NCBI GenBank assembly: GCA_030652995.1
Contig: JAUSAG010000024.1
Span: 1-64,000 of the forward strand
Length of the DNA: 64,000 nt
Origin: Methylotenera sp.
GTDB taxonomy: Bacteria > Pseudomonadota > Gammaproteobacteria > Burkholderiales > Methylophilaceae
Reading direction: 5' to 3'
A model generated the notes under the pieces. That model made no database searches. It had not been told where the DNA came from and saw only the letters and a program-made list of their open reading frames with translations. This document shows, piece by piece, positions 31,801 to 38,840 of the stretch. The position numbers were made by a program, and so were the translations under genes. The stretch's first letter is position 1, and each line of letters opens with the position of its first letter.

Positions 31801-32676
31801 CAATGTTGCATACGGGTTAAGAATAAAAGCCTGTGCTCGAGAACCGGCAACGCGCCGAAGTGGTAATCGCTTAATTTGCTGAAGGACAGTTTTAACCTGA
31901 GGTGAGATAAGTACTTGGACTATTCCCTCCATAGTAACAATATCGTATCGGTCCGGAATGTCACGCTCGGCGTCAAATCGATCAAGCCAGTTAGAGGGTG
32001 CGCCAGAAAATCCCGGCTCGATCTCGATGACAGTATCGTCAGCCAGACCTATTGATTTCCGCAGGCCAATTTCAAGCTTCTCTGGGGTCAACACTACTGA
32101 GCGATAAAGAAAGTCATCTAGTTTTGCATCAGCAGAAAGAGCAAGCTTTCTGATACGCCCCCATCCCTGACGATGGGCAAGGTCAGTCCGATCTTCTGGT
32201 GAGCGTCTTGCAAATCCGATTACTTCTTGAAAGAGGCGCCACTGTGCGAGTTGCATAAGTTCAGAAGAGTTATCGCAACTGATAATTGGTCCAATAATCT
32301 CGCAATCTGATGCTAAGCAGTTGGCGTCCCGCCAACCAGCGACGACTATTGAGAAATTCTTATCCGCGAGGGAATTATTACTTTGTAAAATAGGCCACTT
32401 GGCAGTTAGTGGAGGTAGATTGAGTACTTCATGCAGTTCGGCGTAGCTAGGGTTTTGTATCGCATCGAAAATCGAGTCCCAATCAATGAGCAGACCGTCA
32501 ACTGTTTCGATTGCATAACCATCATCCTGTAGCTGCAAAAGGTAGGCGGGCAACAATGGAGCTAACAGATATTCTCCATCACCATGTTGAGAGAGTTCTA
32601 CGCCGAGGTTAGTCCAACTTCTTCGCCAACCTTGTACGCCAGCTAATTCAAGCTTTTTCTTAAACAACTTAAACAC
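28888..32676 (-). CDS. zorD: ZorD: SNF2-type helicase with C-terminal Mrr-like nuclease (type I Zorya)
   Basis: 1262-aa effector of the Zorya anti-phage system, thought to degrade invading DNA once the ZorAB motor signals. The SNF2/Swi2 motor spans about 590-1080: Walker A LADDMGLGKTLQ (about 618), DEAQRIKNP (about 737), CTGTPVENSLADLW, and the C-lobe TDRAYRIGQTKEVFVY. The final part carries a restriction-endonuclease fold of the Mrr type: GVDVVAI...GVLVQTKAS (D...QxK, about 1155-1172). The N-terminal ~580 residues are not recognised as a known domain. The start is GTG at 32676, since a stop lies three codons upstream in frame; it follows the zorC stop by 9 bp. Confidence 0.88.
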   Translation of the reverse strand: MFKLFKKKLELAGVQGWRRSWTNLGVELSQHGDGEYLLAPLLPAYLLQLQDDGYAIETVDGLLIDWDSIFDAIQNPSYAELHEVLNLPPLTAKWPILQSNNSLADKNFSIVVAGWRDANCLASDCEIIGPIISCDNSSELMQLAQWRLFQEVIGFARRSPEDRTDLAHRQGWGRIRKLALSADAKLDDFLYRSVVLTPEKLEIGLRKSIGLADDTVIEIEPGFSGAPSNWLDRFDAERDIPDRYDIVTMEGIVQVLISPQVKTVLQQIKRLPLRRVAGSRAQAFILNPYATLGEDAKNVIVEEQFEQAREQAGLQYERFLPVIERDATGYPTKVGLLIETANASGPVSSETRWLTHNEHSTFVEKLNASIAHGYQLLGWQGYDFEIQGDTPVHLSELKSALEERSLPPMMVSYAQVHDLSAYSSRIEAIGIEKPYYSPYIAKKKEDEGWFPENVVPIIGYTSEVGSEPIAIPATKATLEQLREAAESARVAGRETVELSWLPKPMSLKEAEDLTATFGDVLGQVNARQFDPEKHAAERNEKPGARKSLILRANIQTVEYEEARREALQTFTKEPQLPKNLRPECSLLPHQREGVAWLQHLYSSQAEHQVRGALLADDMGLGKTLQLLTFMARLVEDDPLVDPMLVVAPVSLLENWKEEADKFFLSGTLPILTAYGDSLAPLRVPRAAIDARLQTEDGLVRFLKSGWIGNAKVVLTTYEALRDLEFSFAAQRWSLMICDEAQRIKNPAAMVTRASKKQNVGFKIACTGTPVENSLADLWCLFDFVQPGLLGALDDFGKRYRKPIEAKRAEENATTEEEKANAQKLIACIEQLRVRIAPQILRRLKTKVALNLPEKIIVETCWKLPLSATQRNLYSKAVEDFKSRNEVGSISPFKNHLGLLQYLRVVCTDPRRHGLTVFKPEPIDQYRAKSPKLDWLLKELVNIKGREEKVIVFCEFRNIQRLLQHYIKEAFDINPDIINGDTSASSSNEASRQKRIKSFQMEKGFGVIILSPVAVGFGVNIQGANHVVHYTRTWNPAKEDQATDRAYRIGQTKEVFVYYPIVHADDFLTFDVKLDRLLTYKRLLANDMLNGSGDVSPNDFNVGEIVPLGNVDSIDERIDLDMALRMEWRHFEGLTAALWNKRGYDFCYCTPGAHDNGVDVVAITGSNGVLVQTKASGKEGARLGWDAVKEVVGGEAFYQRKHPNVEFKKVGLTNQFFNAQAHEQAELNNVELLDQKHLTSLLNDYPISMLDIERLLYQEWPQE

Positions 32677-32685
32677 TTTGCATAC

Positions 32686-34377
32686 CTATTTCCACCACCC
32701 TTTGTCAGGCTTGTATTTAAAATTCCACGAACGCAAAACCTTGCTTACCTGAAAGTCGTCGTCGTTGGTACGCACCCATAGATTGCCACCAATGCCATTG
32801 GAAGCGAAATCGTCCACTCTCAGATTACGCATACTCGCGAATCTGTTCAAAGCATCTCTGCTATATGGCAAAACAGTATCAGTACTTGCAAGAGATGGAG
32901 TAGCAGCAGGTTTCGGCGGAGTTCTGGGTGCCGGCGTCGCGCGTGCAGTAGGTGTTGATGCGGCACCAGACGAAATGCCGTAATGTTCCCTGATTGTAGC
33001 TTCAAACATTTCTTCCCAACGCGTCCATCCGTGGATTCCATCTTTGTGATTCAACCACATAGAACAGCTAGAATGCTTCAGCGAATTCTTGACATTCATC
33101 TTTGTGAATACTGGCTCTGACATATCGAAAGGCAGGAGTCCAGAACTTCGGTCGTATCCGTAGAATGCGTTACCCATATCACCAAACTCAACTGCAATAA
33201 GATTTCCCATCGTCATCACAAATGCATTATTTGAGCTGTCCGTTGCTAAAAGATCCGTCGTAAGACCCTTCATTCTCTGACGAAGAACAATAAAATCTTT
33301 ATCACGAGAGTTCTGGACAGTAGCTCCAAGCGCGAACTGAATGTTATCCATGGATTTGACGTACCGCAACCAAAAATTGGCTCTGCGCGGGTCCCCAACG
33401 CCATCTTGTGCAAGCTTGGTGAAAAATGCTTCGATGAACTCTCTCTTCAACCATTCTGAGACCATCTTACGAGCATCGGTTGAAACGCCGCCCCATCGAG
33501 TATCATTCGAGGGTAACCACGGGTTTCCCCACCATTCAACTGCAACGTCGGTCAACATCTGATGAGGGTTAGGCAGTGGCAACTTAGCGTAACGATCCAA
33601 GACAAGGATGAGTCCACGGTCGCGAAGCACAGGATAATCGCCCAAGAGTTCCAAAAGTCGGGGGATAAGAACCGTAAACTCTTCGTGGGCCAGCTTTGTT
33701 GCTTGCAACACTTGAGCAAGGATCAGTTCGCGCATGAACCAAGATGCTTTTATAATACCCAGTTGCTCGCACATATGATCAACTAAAGTCGAATCTCCGC
33801 TCAAAAGTTCCTTGGCATATTGCGCGCAAGGTTCCTCGCTAAATAGCTGTTGGTTTTTAAGCGCCTCAATCACCCATCCCGGATTGTTAATCTTGTCGTT
33901 GATGTAGTGAGAGTGTTCAGAAAGGTAATCGCGCAACTGCTTCCAGTTTTGTCGTCCAACGGTCGATGCTGTTTCTATCTGTGAGTCATATGTAAAATAG
34001 CTTCGTACAAGCCCTTGGTAGCAACGACGATAACTACGCGGGGTACTTATCCATTGGTCGACACCAGAGTTCATATCAAGTACCGCTAGAAATCGCTGTC
34101 GATCCTCCATGATGCATGAACCTGAAGGTTGAATGGGAGTGCACATCCCGAACGAGATGAGCCTCGCATCCCTCAGATTATCAAACCGTAGTGATTCCCA
34201 GAATTGCAAAACAGCTTGGTAGACATGATCTGTATGTACATGTGGTTGACCACTCCCTTGTACGTAGCCTTTTAGCCGAGAAATGACATCGTCAATCCCG
34301 CTGTCAGAGGGAAGATTAAGCTTCACGGCGCTATTGCTTATGTCTAAAAGCCCCGCGAGGCGATTCAGAGCACTCAT
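32686..34377 (-). CDS. zorC: ZorC: EH-signature-domain protein of type I Zorya
   Basis: 563-aa cytosolic partner of the Zorya motor. ZorC proteins carry the EH_Signature domain and are reported to bind DNA. Visible features are a Trp/Arg-rich helical body with LTDVAVEWWGNPWLP and WLKREFIEAFF, a proline/alanine-rich linker (about 475-505) and a basic C-terminal domain ending SWNFKYKPDKGWWK. It is assigned mainly from position between ZorB and ZorD, and from size. I place the start at 34377 because ATGA overlaps the zorB stop there, instead of the upstream ATG at 34389. Confidence 0.8.
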   Translation of the reverse strand: MSALNRLAGLLDISNSAVKLNLPSDSGIDDVISRLKGYVQGSGQPHVHTDHVYQAVLQFWESLRFDNLRDARLISFGMCTPIQPSGSCIMEDRQRFLAVLDMNSGVDQWISTPRSYRRCYQGLVRSYFTYDSQIETASTVGRQNWKQLRDYLSEHSHYINDKINNPGWVIEALKNQQLFSEEPCAQYAKELLSGDSTLVDHMCEQLGIIKASWFMRELILAQVLQATKLAHEEFTVLIPRLLELLGDYPVLRDRGLILVLDRYAKLPLPNPHQMLTDVAVEWWGNPWLPSNDTRWGGVSTDARKMVSEWLKREFIEAFFTKLAQDGVGDPRRANFWLRYVKSMDNIQFALGATVQNSRDKDFIVLRQRMKGLTTDLLATDSSNNAFVMTMGNLIAVEFGDMGNAFYGYDRSSGLLPFDMSEPVFTKMNVKNSLKHSSCSMWLNHKDGIHGWTRWEEMFEATIREHYGISSGAASTPTARATPAPRTPPKPAATPSLASTDTVLPYSRDALNRFASMRNLRVDDFASNGIGGNLWVRTNDDDFQVSKVLRSWNFKYKPDKGWWK

Positions 34378-35084
34378 CTCAAAGCACACGATCCGAAATT
34401 ACCAGGTGCAACCAAAGCTTTTGGTCTAGTCTCGTCCATTCCGAGAAATTCGAGCCTCATCTCAACACGGCGACTTTCATCATCACTATCTTTCGCTGCA
34501 TTGAATGAGTAGCCTCCTACAAAAAAAAGAGTTCGCACATTCTCCATTTGCTTTTTTGTGAGCAGGTTTTGACCATTCACTGCAAACATGGCACAAAGAA
34601 CACGTTGGCTGCGTTGAAGACTCAAGTTTAAGTTTGAGAGATAGCTGCCAGTCTTATCTGTGTAGCCTTCGACTACCATGCGCTTCAGAATTCTCTGCCC
34701 GAGATCATCATTAGCTAAGTTTATAATTTCCGGTACGAATTTTCGAAGCAGTACTTCCTGTTCCCCGGTCAGTGTCGACTTGCCAAAACCAAAGCGCGCA
34801 CGATCGCCAAAATCTATTACGTACCGATTTTTATCAACTTTGATGCCGTCATAACGCATTGCGGCTTTTGAAAATCTATCTAAGATAAGCTCGATGTCAC
34901 GGCGGTGTTGCTCTTCTTTCTTCTCCTTTTCTGTGACATTTTTTGTGACCGCAAGCAATGCAACGCTCATAACAACTAAGAATAAGACCATCAATGCGGT
35001 CATCATATCTGCAAAAGAAATCCAGAATGGTTTCTCTGCCTCGTCGCGGTTATCTCTCTTGATTGTGATGCGTGTTCCGAACAT
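34374..35084 (-). CDS. zorB: ZorB: MotB-like stator subunit with OmpA peptidoglycan-binding domain
   Basis: 236 aa. A single membrane helix at about residues 25-45 carries the proton-conducting Asp (D26 in WISFADMMTALMVLF), as in MotB/TolR/ExbD stator proteins. The C-terminal OmpA-like domain (about 80-215) includes VVEGYTDKTGSYLSNLNLS, the usual TD..G...N..LS signature for peptidoglycan anchoring. With ZorA it forms the inner-membrane proton-driven motor. It begins 3 bp after the zorA stop and overlaps zorC by ATGA. Confidence 0.92.
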   Translation of the reverse strand: MFGTRITIKRDNRDEAEKPFWISFADMMTALMVLFLVVMSVALLAVTKNVTEKEKKEEQHRRDIELILDRFSKAAMRYDGIKVDKNRYVIDFGDRARFGFGKSTLTGEQEVLLRKFVPEIINLANDDLGQRILKRMVVEGYTDKTGSYLSNLNLSLQRSQRVLCAMFAVNGQNLLTKKQMENVRTLFFVGGYSFNAAKDSDDESRRVEMRLEFLGMDETRPKALVAPGNFGSCALR

Positions 35085-35087
35085 GAC

Positions 35088-37058
35088 TTACCCCTTGGTG
35101 GAGAGGCTCCCGAGGGTGACCTCAAGGTCTTGAACTGTGGAAGACAATAGCCCAACCGACTGACTTAGCTTGGTATGAAATTCGTGATTTACTTTGGCTA
35201 GTGTTGATGTAACTGATTCACTGAATGCGTCGCTTGAAGCAGCGAGTACGCTACTAACACCATCGAGGTACTCGTCCGCAGCTTTCTGTGCAACCCCTAG
35301 CTTTTCTGCTGCCCCCTCGATACGTTTCAAGACATCACCGGTCATGCTAGCCTCTGCACGGGCCATTTCTACAGTTGCGCGCAGATCATTCAATAGTTGA
35401 CCAACCGATTCACGTTGCGCACGGTAGTCACGTAAGCCCTCCTGAACTGAACTCGCGCTCACTGTAAGAGAGCCGGTCAGCTCCGTCAGTTTGGCACTAA
35501 CGATCGCTGCTTGCTCCATGACATTAGTGACGCCGTCACCAGCAGTGGCAAACCTGGTAGCCGCGTTACTAATACGCTCTGCACTTACATTCATCTTGTC
35601 GATAGAAGAAGTGGTAGTCATAGCTAATGATGCCACGCTCTGCGCCATGACTTTCGAAGCCACACTCATTTCTTTTACTGCTGCATCTACCGTACCAGTC
35701 ATGCCGGTAATCATGTCCTTTGTTCGGTCTGACATTGACTGTTCACGTATGCGACTATCTTCAAATACTCTGGACTGGGAATCACCAAGCGTGCCTAGAA
35801 TCGTGGTCATCTGCTGCCCCATATTTTCAAGCGTCAACTGCAACTTCTGCTGAGTATCAGTCTGTGAGCTCTCGACCAACGTGCGAATTTGCTCTACAAA
35901 GGTTTGTGTTTCCGCATTTATGCTAGCTTGCCGCTCCTCCATTATTTTCATGGTAGAAGCCATCTGAGCAGCCATTTCATCGCTGGACCGTTTGCCACTA
36001 TCTGCCAACTTTGCAACAAGAGTGTTCAGAGCGCTGACGGCGTCCTGCATTCCTTGGGCTGTTTGTTTATTCAGTTCGTTGAGACCGCTAATTTGACCTC
36101 CAAATAGATCATTTAATCGCTGGCTGAAACTTACCATAACATCGTTAAGCATCTGCACAGCCGCCGAACTCTGATCGCCGCTTGCAATTTTCACTGTGTC
36201 CGCTAGCTCTTGTAACGGCCCATGAAGGCTTTTTTGTATGCTTTCTGCTATGACATTGCCAAGCGTTTTGGTTTCTTCGCGGGAGGCATCAATCTGTGCG
36301 GATGTTAACTCTCTCAGTATCTCGCCTAACTCACTGACGAGAGCATCTTTTAGAATCTTTGACTGGCTTGCCGAATCTTCCGAGGCCTTCACCAATCTGG
36401 AAAGATATTCCTCACCAGCACCAGCGTCGAAGCGTGCGTCGATGGTATGTGCAATATCTTCGGTTAGTCGATAGAGAGCAGATAGTAGAAGTTTTTCTAC
36501 TAAAGTGACTAACATCGCGGCCGTGATGGCAGCTGCCGAGATAAGGAAGGCTTCACCAACTGAGTGCATCAGTGACTCAAGCATGGCACGCACTGTTGCG
36601 GGATTCTCATTAACTCTAAACTGCTTCAGCCCCTCAATTAAGCCTGAAAACGTACCAATGATGCCGATACCTGTGAAGATGCCAGGCAAATGTTTGAAAA
36701 ACTCTGTGCGAAGCCGACTATCAACAACGAACTGGTTGCTAAAATAGCTTTCTGACGGAATCGTAGATCGCACTGCAGTGGTGACCAACTGTCCGTCACG
36801 CTCCTCACGCTGGACATGCAATGAGTCTTGATACTCTTTCCATAGGTGAGCAAGGCGCACGTCTTCAGTAAAAACCTTCTTAATCTCGTTCGGTGGCGCG
36901 CCAGCTTCCAAGGCCTCAAGGCGTGCTTGGATAGCCCTAAGACGAAACAAATGGCGAACCCCCGGTGCGAGAAACATTAAGAGGAATACAACACAGAGAA
37001 AGACTAACGCCCCCCCAGTTACCAAGATTAGGGAGGAAATGTTTTCGAACAGGTTCAT
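35088..37058 (-). CDS. zorA: ZorA: MotA-like stator subunit with long cytoplasmic tail
   Basis: 656 aa, first gene of the Zorya operon. Membrane helices are visible at about 8-31, 124-143 (GIFTGIGIIGTFSGLIEGL, a MotA/ExbB-like motif) and 168-190. The remaining ~450 residues form a long heptad-rich tail dominated by Ala, Ser, Gln and Leu, matching the long tail that projects into the cytoplasm in known ZorA pentamers and transmits signals. Encoded downstream of a good sigma70-like promoter (37096-37124). Confidence 0.92.
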   Translation of the reverse strand: MNLFENISSLILVTGGALVFLCVVFLLMFLAPGVRHLFRLRAIQARLEALEAGAPPNEIKKVFTEDVRLAHLWKEYQDSLHVQREERDGQLVTTAVRSTIPSESYFSNQFVVDSRLRTEFFKHLPGIFTGIGIIGTFSGLIEGLKQFRVNENPATVRAMLESLMHSVGEAFLISAAAITAAMLVTLVEKLLLSALYRLTEDIAHTIDARFDAGAGEEYLSRLVKASEDSASQSKILKDALVSELGEILRELTSAQIDASREETKTLGNVIAESIQKSLHGPLQELADTVKIASGDQSSAAVQMLNDVMVSFSQRLNDLFGGQISGLNELNKQTAQGMQDAVSALNTLVAKLADSGKRSSDEMAAQMASTMKIMEERQASINAETQTFVEQIRTLVESSQTDTQQKLQLTLENMGQQMTTILGTLGDSQSRVFEDSRIREQSMSDRTKDMITGMTGTVDAAVKEMSVASKVMAQSVASLAMTTTSSIDKMNVSAERISNAATRFATAGDGVTNVMEQAAIVSAKLTELTGSLTVSASSVQEGLRDYRAQRESVGQLLNDLRATVEMARAEASMTGDVLKRIEGAAEKLGVAQKAADEYLDGVSSVLAASSDAFSESVTSTLAKVNHEFHTKLSQSVGLLSSTVQDLEVTLGSLSTKG

Positions 37059-37095
37059 TTTGTTTTCTTATTAAAAGTTCAAACTCATTGAATTC

Positions 37096-37124
37096 ATTAT
37101 CTTGACAAAGATCTCTCAAGTCAA
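37096..37124 (-). promoter_or_regulatory. Sigma70-type promoter of the zorABCD operon
   Basis: On the minus strand TTGACT (37119-37124) and GATAAT (37096-37101) have a 17-bp spacer and lie about 40 bp before the zorA ATG. The same segment contains an inverted repeat TTGAC-N13-GTCAA that spans the spacer, a possible repressor operator. Confidence 0.65.
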
Positions 37125-37292
37125 TTTCTATTATTTTATTCTATCCATCTTAAACTAGAGCCCTCGTTAAAACCCTACACGTAATCAACTCAGGCAACTC
37201 AAAACCGCTCAATAAACGCACGTGAGCCTCATTCTTAATGCATAATCCCTAACTCAAAATATGCATGATAGAAGACATTAAAATGACCCAGT

Positions 37293-37367
37293 GGCTAACG
37301 TTTGGTTAAGGGGCCGGCTCTGCCGGTCCCAGAGAGCGAAGCGAACGATTTGAACAAGTTGTTAGGC
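37293..37367 (-). repeat. Integron attC site 1 (downstream of the 134-aa cassette gene)
   Basis: Read on the minus strand it begins GCCTAACAACTTGTTCAA (R'' and L'' boxes), contains a central palindrome GGACCGGCAGAGCCGGCCCC, and ends CCTTAACCAAACGTTAGCC (L' and R'). This matches the canonical attC pattern TAACnnnTTGTTCAA...CTTAACnCAAnCGTTAG in the right orientation and size (75 nt). It starts 4 nt after the stop of the cassette gene. Confidence 0.8.
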
Positions 37368-37371
37368 ACCA

Positions 37372-37776
37372 TTATGCAACTAGTTGGGCAATTATGGCGC
37401 CAACTGAAAGGGCTAGGGCTATTAGAGAAACGCCAAGCGACCATGCGAATTTTGAGCGCTCCTGATCATGACCTGCGAGTATTGCCGCTAGATAAGGAAA
37501 GTTGACAGCATTATTCATCTTGCCAGCAACTGGGGTGAACAAATGTATGAAGCTATTTTCACCTGTTCTGTGACGGTACTTGTGGTCAATGTAGGAGTTC
37601 AAGTAACCGAACAATAAGTATTTATTTGTTCCGAGATGGTTGGCAACAGCCTCCATGTCAATAGGAATAAATACCTGCCCAATTGAGCCTTTTTCGGGTT
37701 CGAAGGGATAATGCGGCAAGTACATATCGTAAATGCAACGAAGTATTTTTCTTTCAGTGGGGATATTTTTTGACAT
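37372..37776 (-). CDS. Integron cassette gene: tail-anchored unidentified protein (134 aa)
   Basis: The product has a soluble N-terminal part with aromatic-rich helices (KILRCIYDMYLPHYPF...) and a C-terminal membrane helix SLGVSLIALALSVGAIIAQLVA (about 112-133). It sits exactly between two attC sites: the ATG is 4 nt after attC2 (GTTAGGGC ACC ATG) and the stop is 4 nt before attC1, the compact layout of a mobile gene cassette. No function can be assigned. The plus-strand frame at 37302-37505 overlaps it antisense and is rejected. Confidence 0.75.
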   Translation of the reverse strand: MSKNIPTERKILRCIYDMYLPHYPFEPEKGSIGQVFIPIDMEAVANHLGTNKYLLFGYLNSYIDHKYRHRTGENSFIHLFTPVAGKMNNAVNFPYLAAILAGHDQERSKFAWSLGVSLIALALSVGAIIAQLVA

Positions 37777-37780
37777 GGTG

Positions 37781-37838
37781 CCCTAACGTTTGACATAAGG
37801 GGCGCCGCAAGGCGTCCCGCTTGATGGATGGGTTAGGA
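37781..37838 (-). repeat. Integron attC site 2 (upstream boundary of the 134-aa cassette)
   Basis: On the minus strand TCCTAACCCATCCATCAAG ... CTTATGTCAAACGTTAGGGC with a GGACGCC/GGCGCCCC stem and a TTGC loop; 58 nt. It shares the CAAACGTTAG terminal boxes with attC1. The 30-aa frame ends 3 nt before it, as expected if it is the tail of a second cassette. Confidence 0.8.
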
Positions 37839-37840
37839 AA

Positions 37841-37933
37841 TTATTTAGGTTCATTTGGAATTGATCTATTTAAAGGCGGATATTCTTTATGAGTTTCGTT
37901 ATATTCCATTAATTTTTCCCACTCACTCAACAT
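37841..37933 (-). CDS. Small ORF abutting attC2 (30 aa)
   Basis: ATG at 37933 overlaps the end of the previous frame (ATG before its TGA at 37923), and the TAA ends 3 nt before attC2. The product MLSEWEKLMEYNETHKEYPP ends LNRSIPNEPK. Position and overlap support translation; no family recognised. Confidence 0.45.
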   Translation of the reverse strand: MLSEWEKLMEYNETHKEYPPLNRSIPNEPK

Positions 37934-38111
37934 CGTCAAATGCCACCATAGCCTTAACCATTCTAGCTTCTAGTTTTGCTCTATCCGACTTATTTGGGTT
38001 GTCGATGACATTTTGCATTCTTTGTGCTGAAGCTTTAAATTCCTCGCGATTTTCTCTGAAGAATCTTGCCGCACCCATATCGGGTGTTTCAAACTTGACG
38101 ATATTGCTCAT
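37923..38111 (-). CDS. Small unidentified protein (62 aa)
   Basis: MSNIVKFETPDMGAARFFRE... is a helical, charged protein with alternating basic and acidic residues. GGGAGG lies 7 nt before ATG 38111, which decides this start over the one at 38126. Part of a minus-strand operon running 38620 to 37841, possibly the body of the cassette that ends in attC2. Function unknown. Confidence 0.6.
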   Translation of the reverse strand: MSNIVKFETPDMGAARFFRENREEFKASAQRMQNVIDNPNKSDRAKLEARMVKAMVAFDDVE

Positions 38112-38164
38112 TGACGAGCCTCCCATTGTTCTTTTAAAAAAACATTAAAATTTAATCACTAACC

Positions 38165-38377
38165 TTAAAAGATTCGGCTGGGGCATTTTCCGTGGGTTCC
38201 AACCTGCTTATAAGACCATATAAACTTATACTCACCATCAATCAGATCGTAATCGTAATCATATGCCCATACATATACTGGCTCAGGTTTCTTCGCACCA
38301 GGCACAGACACCTCTGCGGTTTCAAACCAGACCCATGCCAAATATGCAACTATGCCCAACAAAGCTAATGCTCCCAT
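38165..38377 (-). CDS. Small membrane-anchored protein (70 aa)
   Basis: One N-terminal hydrophobic helix (ALALLGIVAYLAWVWF) followed by an aromatic, tyrosine-rich soluble segment. AAGGAG is present shortly before the ATG. It starts 15 bp after the RHH gene stop. No family recognised. Confidence 0.55.
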   Translation of the reverse strand: MGALALLGIVAYLAWVWFETAEVSVPGAKKPEPVYVWAYDYDYDLIDGEYKFIWSYKQVGTHGKCPSRIF

Positions 38378-38392
38378 TTCCTTACTCCTTAT

Positions 38393-38620
38393 TTATTTTG
38401 TACCCTTAGGTACCTTTGCAGCTGCAACCAAAACTTGATTGATTGCCTGCGTTTCTGTTTGTATGTTCTGTACTTCCATGACAATTTTTAATGCAGCGTA
38501 AGCTTCTGGCGACAGTCTAAGCATTAAACGTTTGCCACCCGATGCAACTAGATTCTGAATTGACTTGTTCACTCGGTCAGTCGCCGAAAGTTTGGGTTTA
38601 TCTGACTTAGGTCTGCCCAT
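38393..38620 (-). CDS. Putative ribbon-helix-helix regulator (75 aa)
   Basis: The N-terminus MGRPKSDKPKLSATDRVNKS is basic; the middle KRLMLRLSPEAYAALKIVMEVQ looks like the beta-strand plus two helices of an RHH/CopG-type DNA-binding protein, and the tail would dimerise. First gene of a four-gene operon and adjacent to its own promoter with TATTGTA direct repeats, so autoregulation is plausible. It could be an antitoxin, but no toxin family is evident next to it. Confidence 0.6.
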   Translation of the reverse strand: MGRPKSDKPKLSATDRVNKSIQNLVASGGKRLMLRLSPEAYAALKIVMEVQNIQTETQAINQVLVAAAKVPKGTK

Positions 38621-38644
38621 TGATTAATCTTTTTTACATAATTT

Positions 38645-38686
38645 ATTGTACATTTGTTATTGTAGGCATACACATAAATATGTCAA
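38645..38686 (-). promoter_or_regulatory. Promoter with direct repeats for the RHH operon
   Basis: On the minus strand TTGACA (38681-38686), 16-bp spacer, TACAAT (38659-38664); a second TACAAT-like copy lies 14 bp further on (TATTGTA at 38644-38650 and 38658-38664 on the plus strand). A perfect -35 and near-perfect -10 suggest strong expression. The 14-bp-spaced repeats are candidate operator half-sites for the RHH protein. Confidence 0.65.
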
Positions 38687-38840
38687 GTGTCGTTTAGTTT
38701 TGATAAGCGGCTATTGTAATAAATGAGAAATATTCATAAATTTAGCAATCAAATACAAATCTTGTATATCAATCAATTTGCCATATCCACAAGCTATAAT
38801 TAATATGATCTGAAATTTAAAAACAACAAGGTTGTGTGCC

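Noticed and set aside
37302-37505. 67-codon plus-strand ORF in the attC1 region
   Set aside because: It is read through attC1 and antisense to the cassette gene, with no ribosome site.
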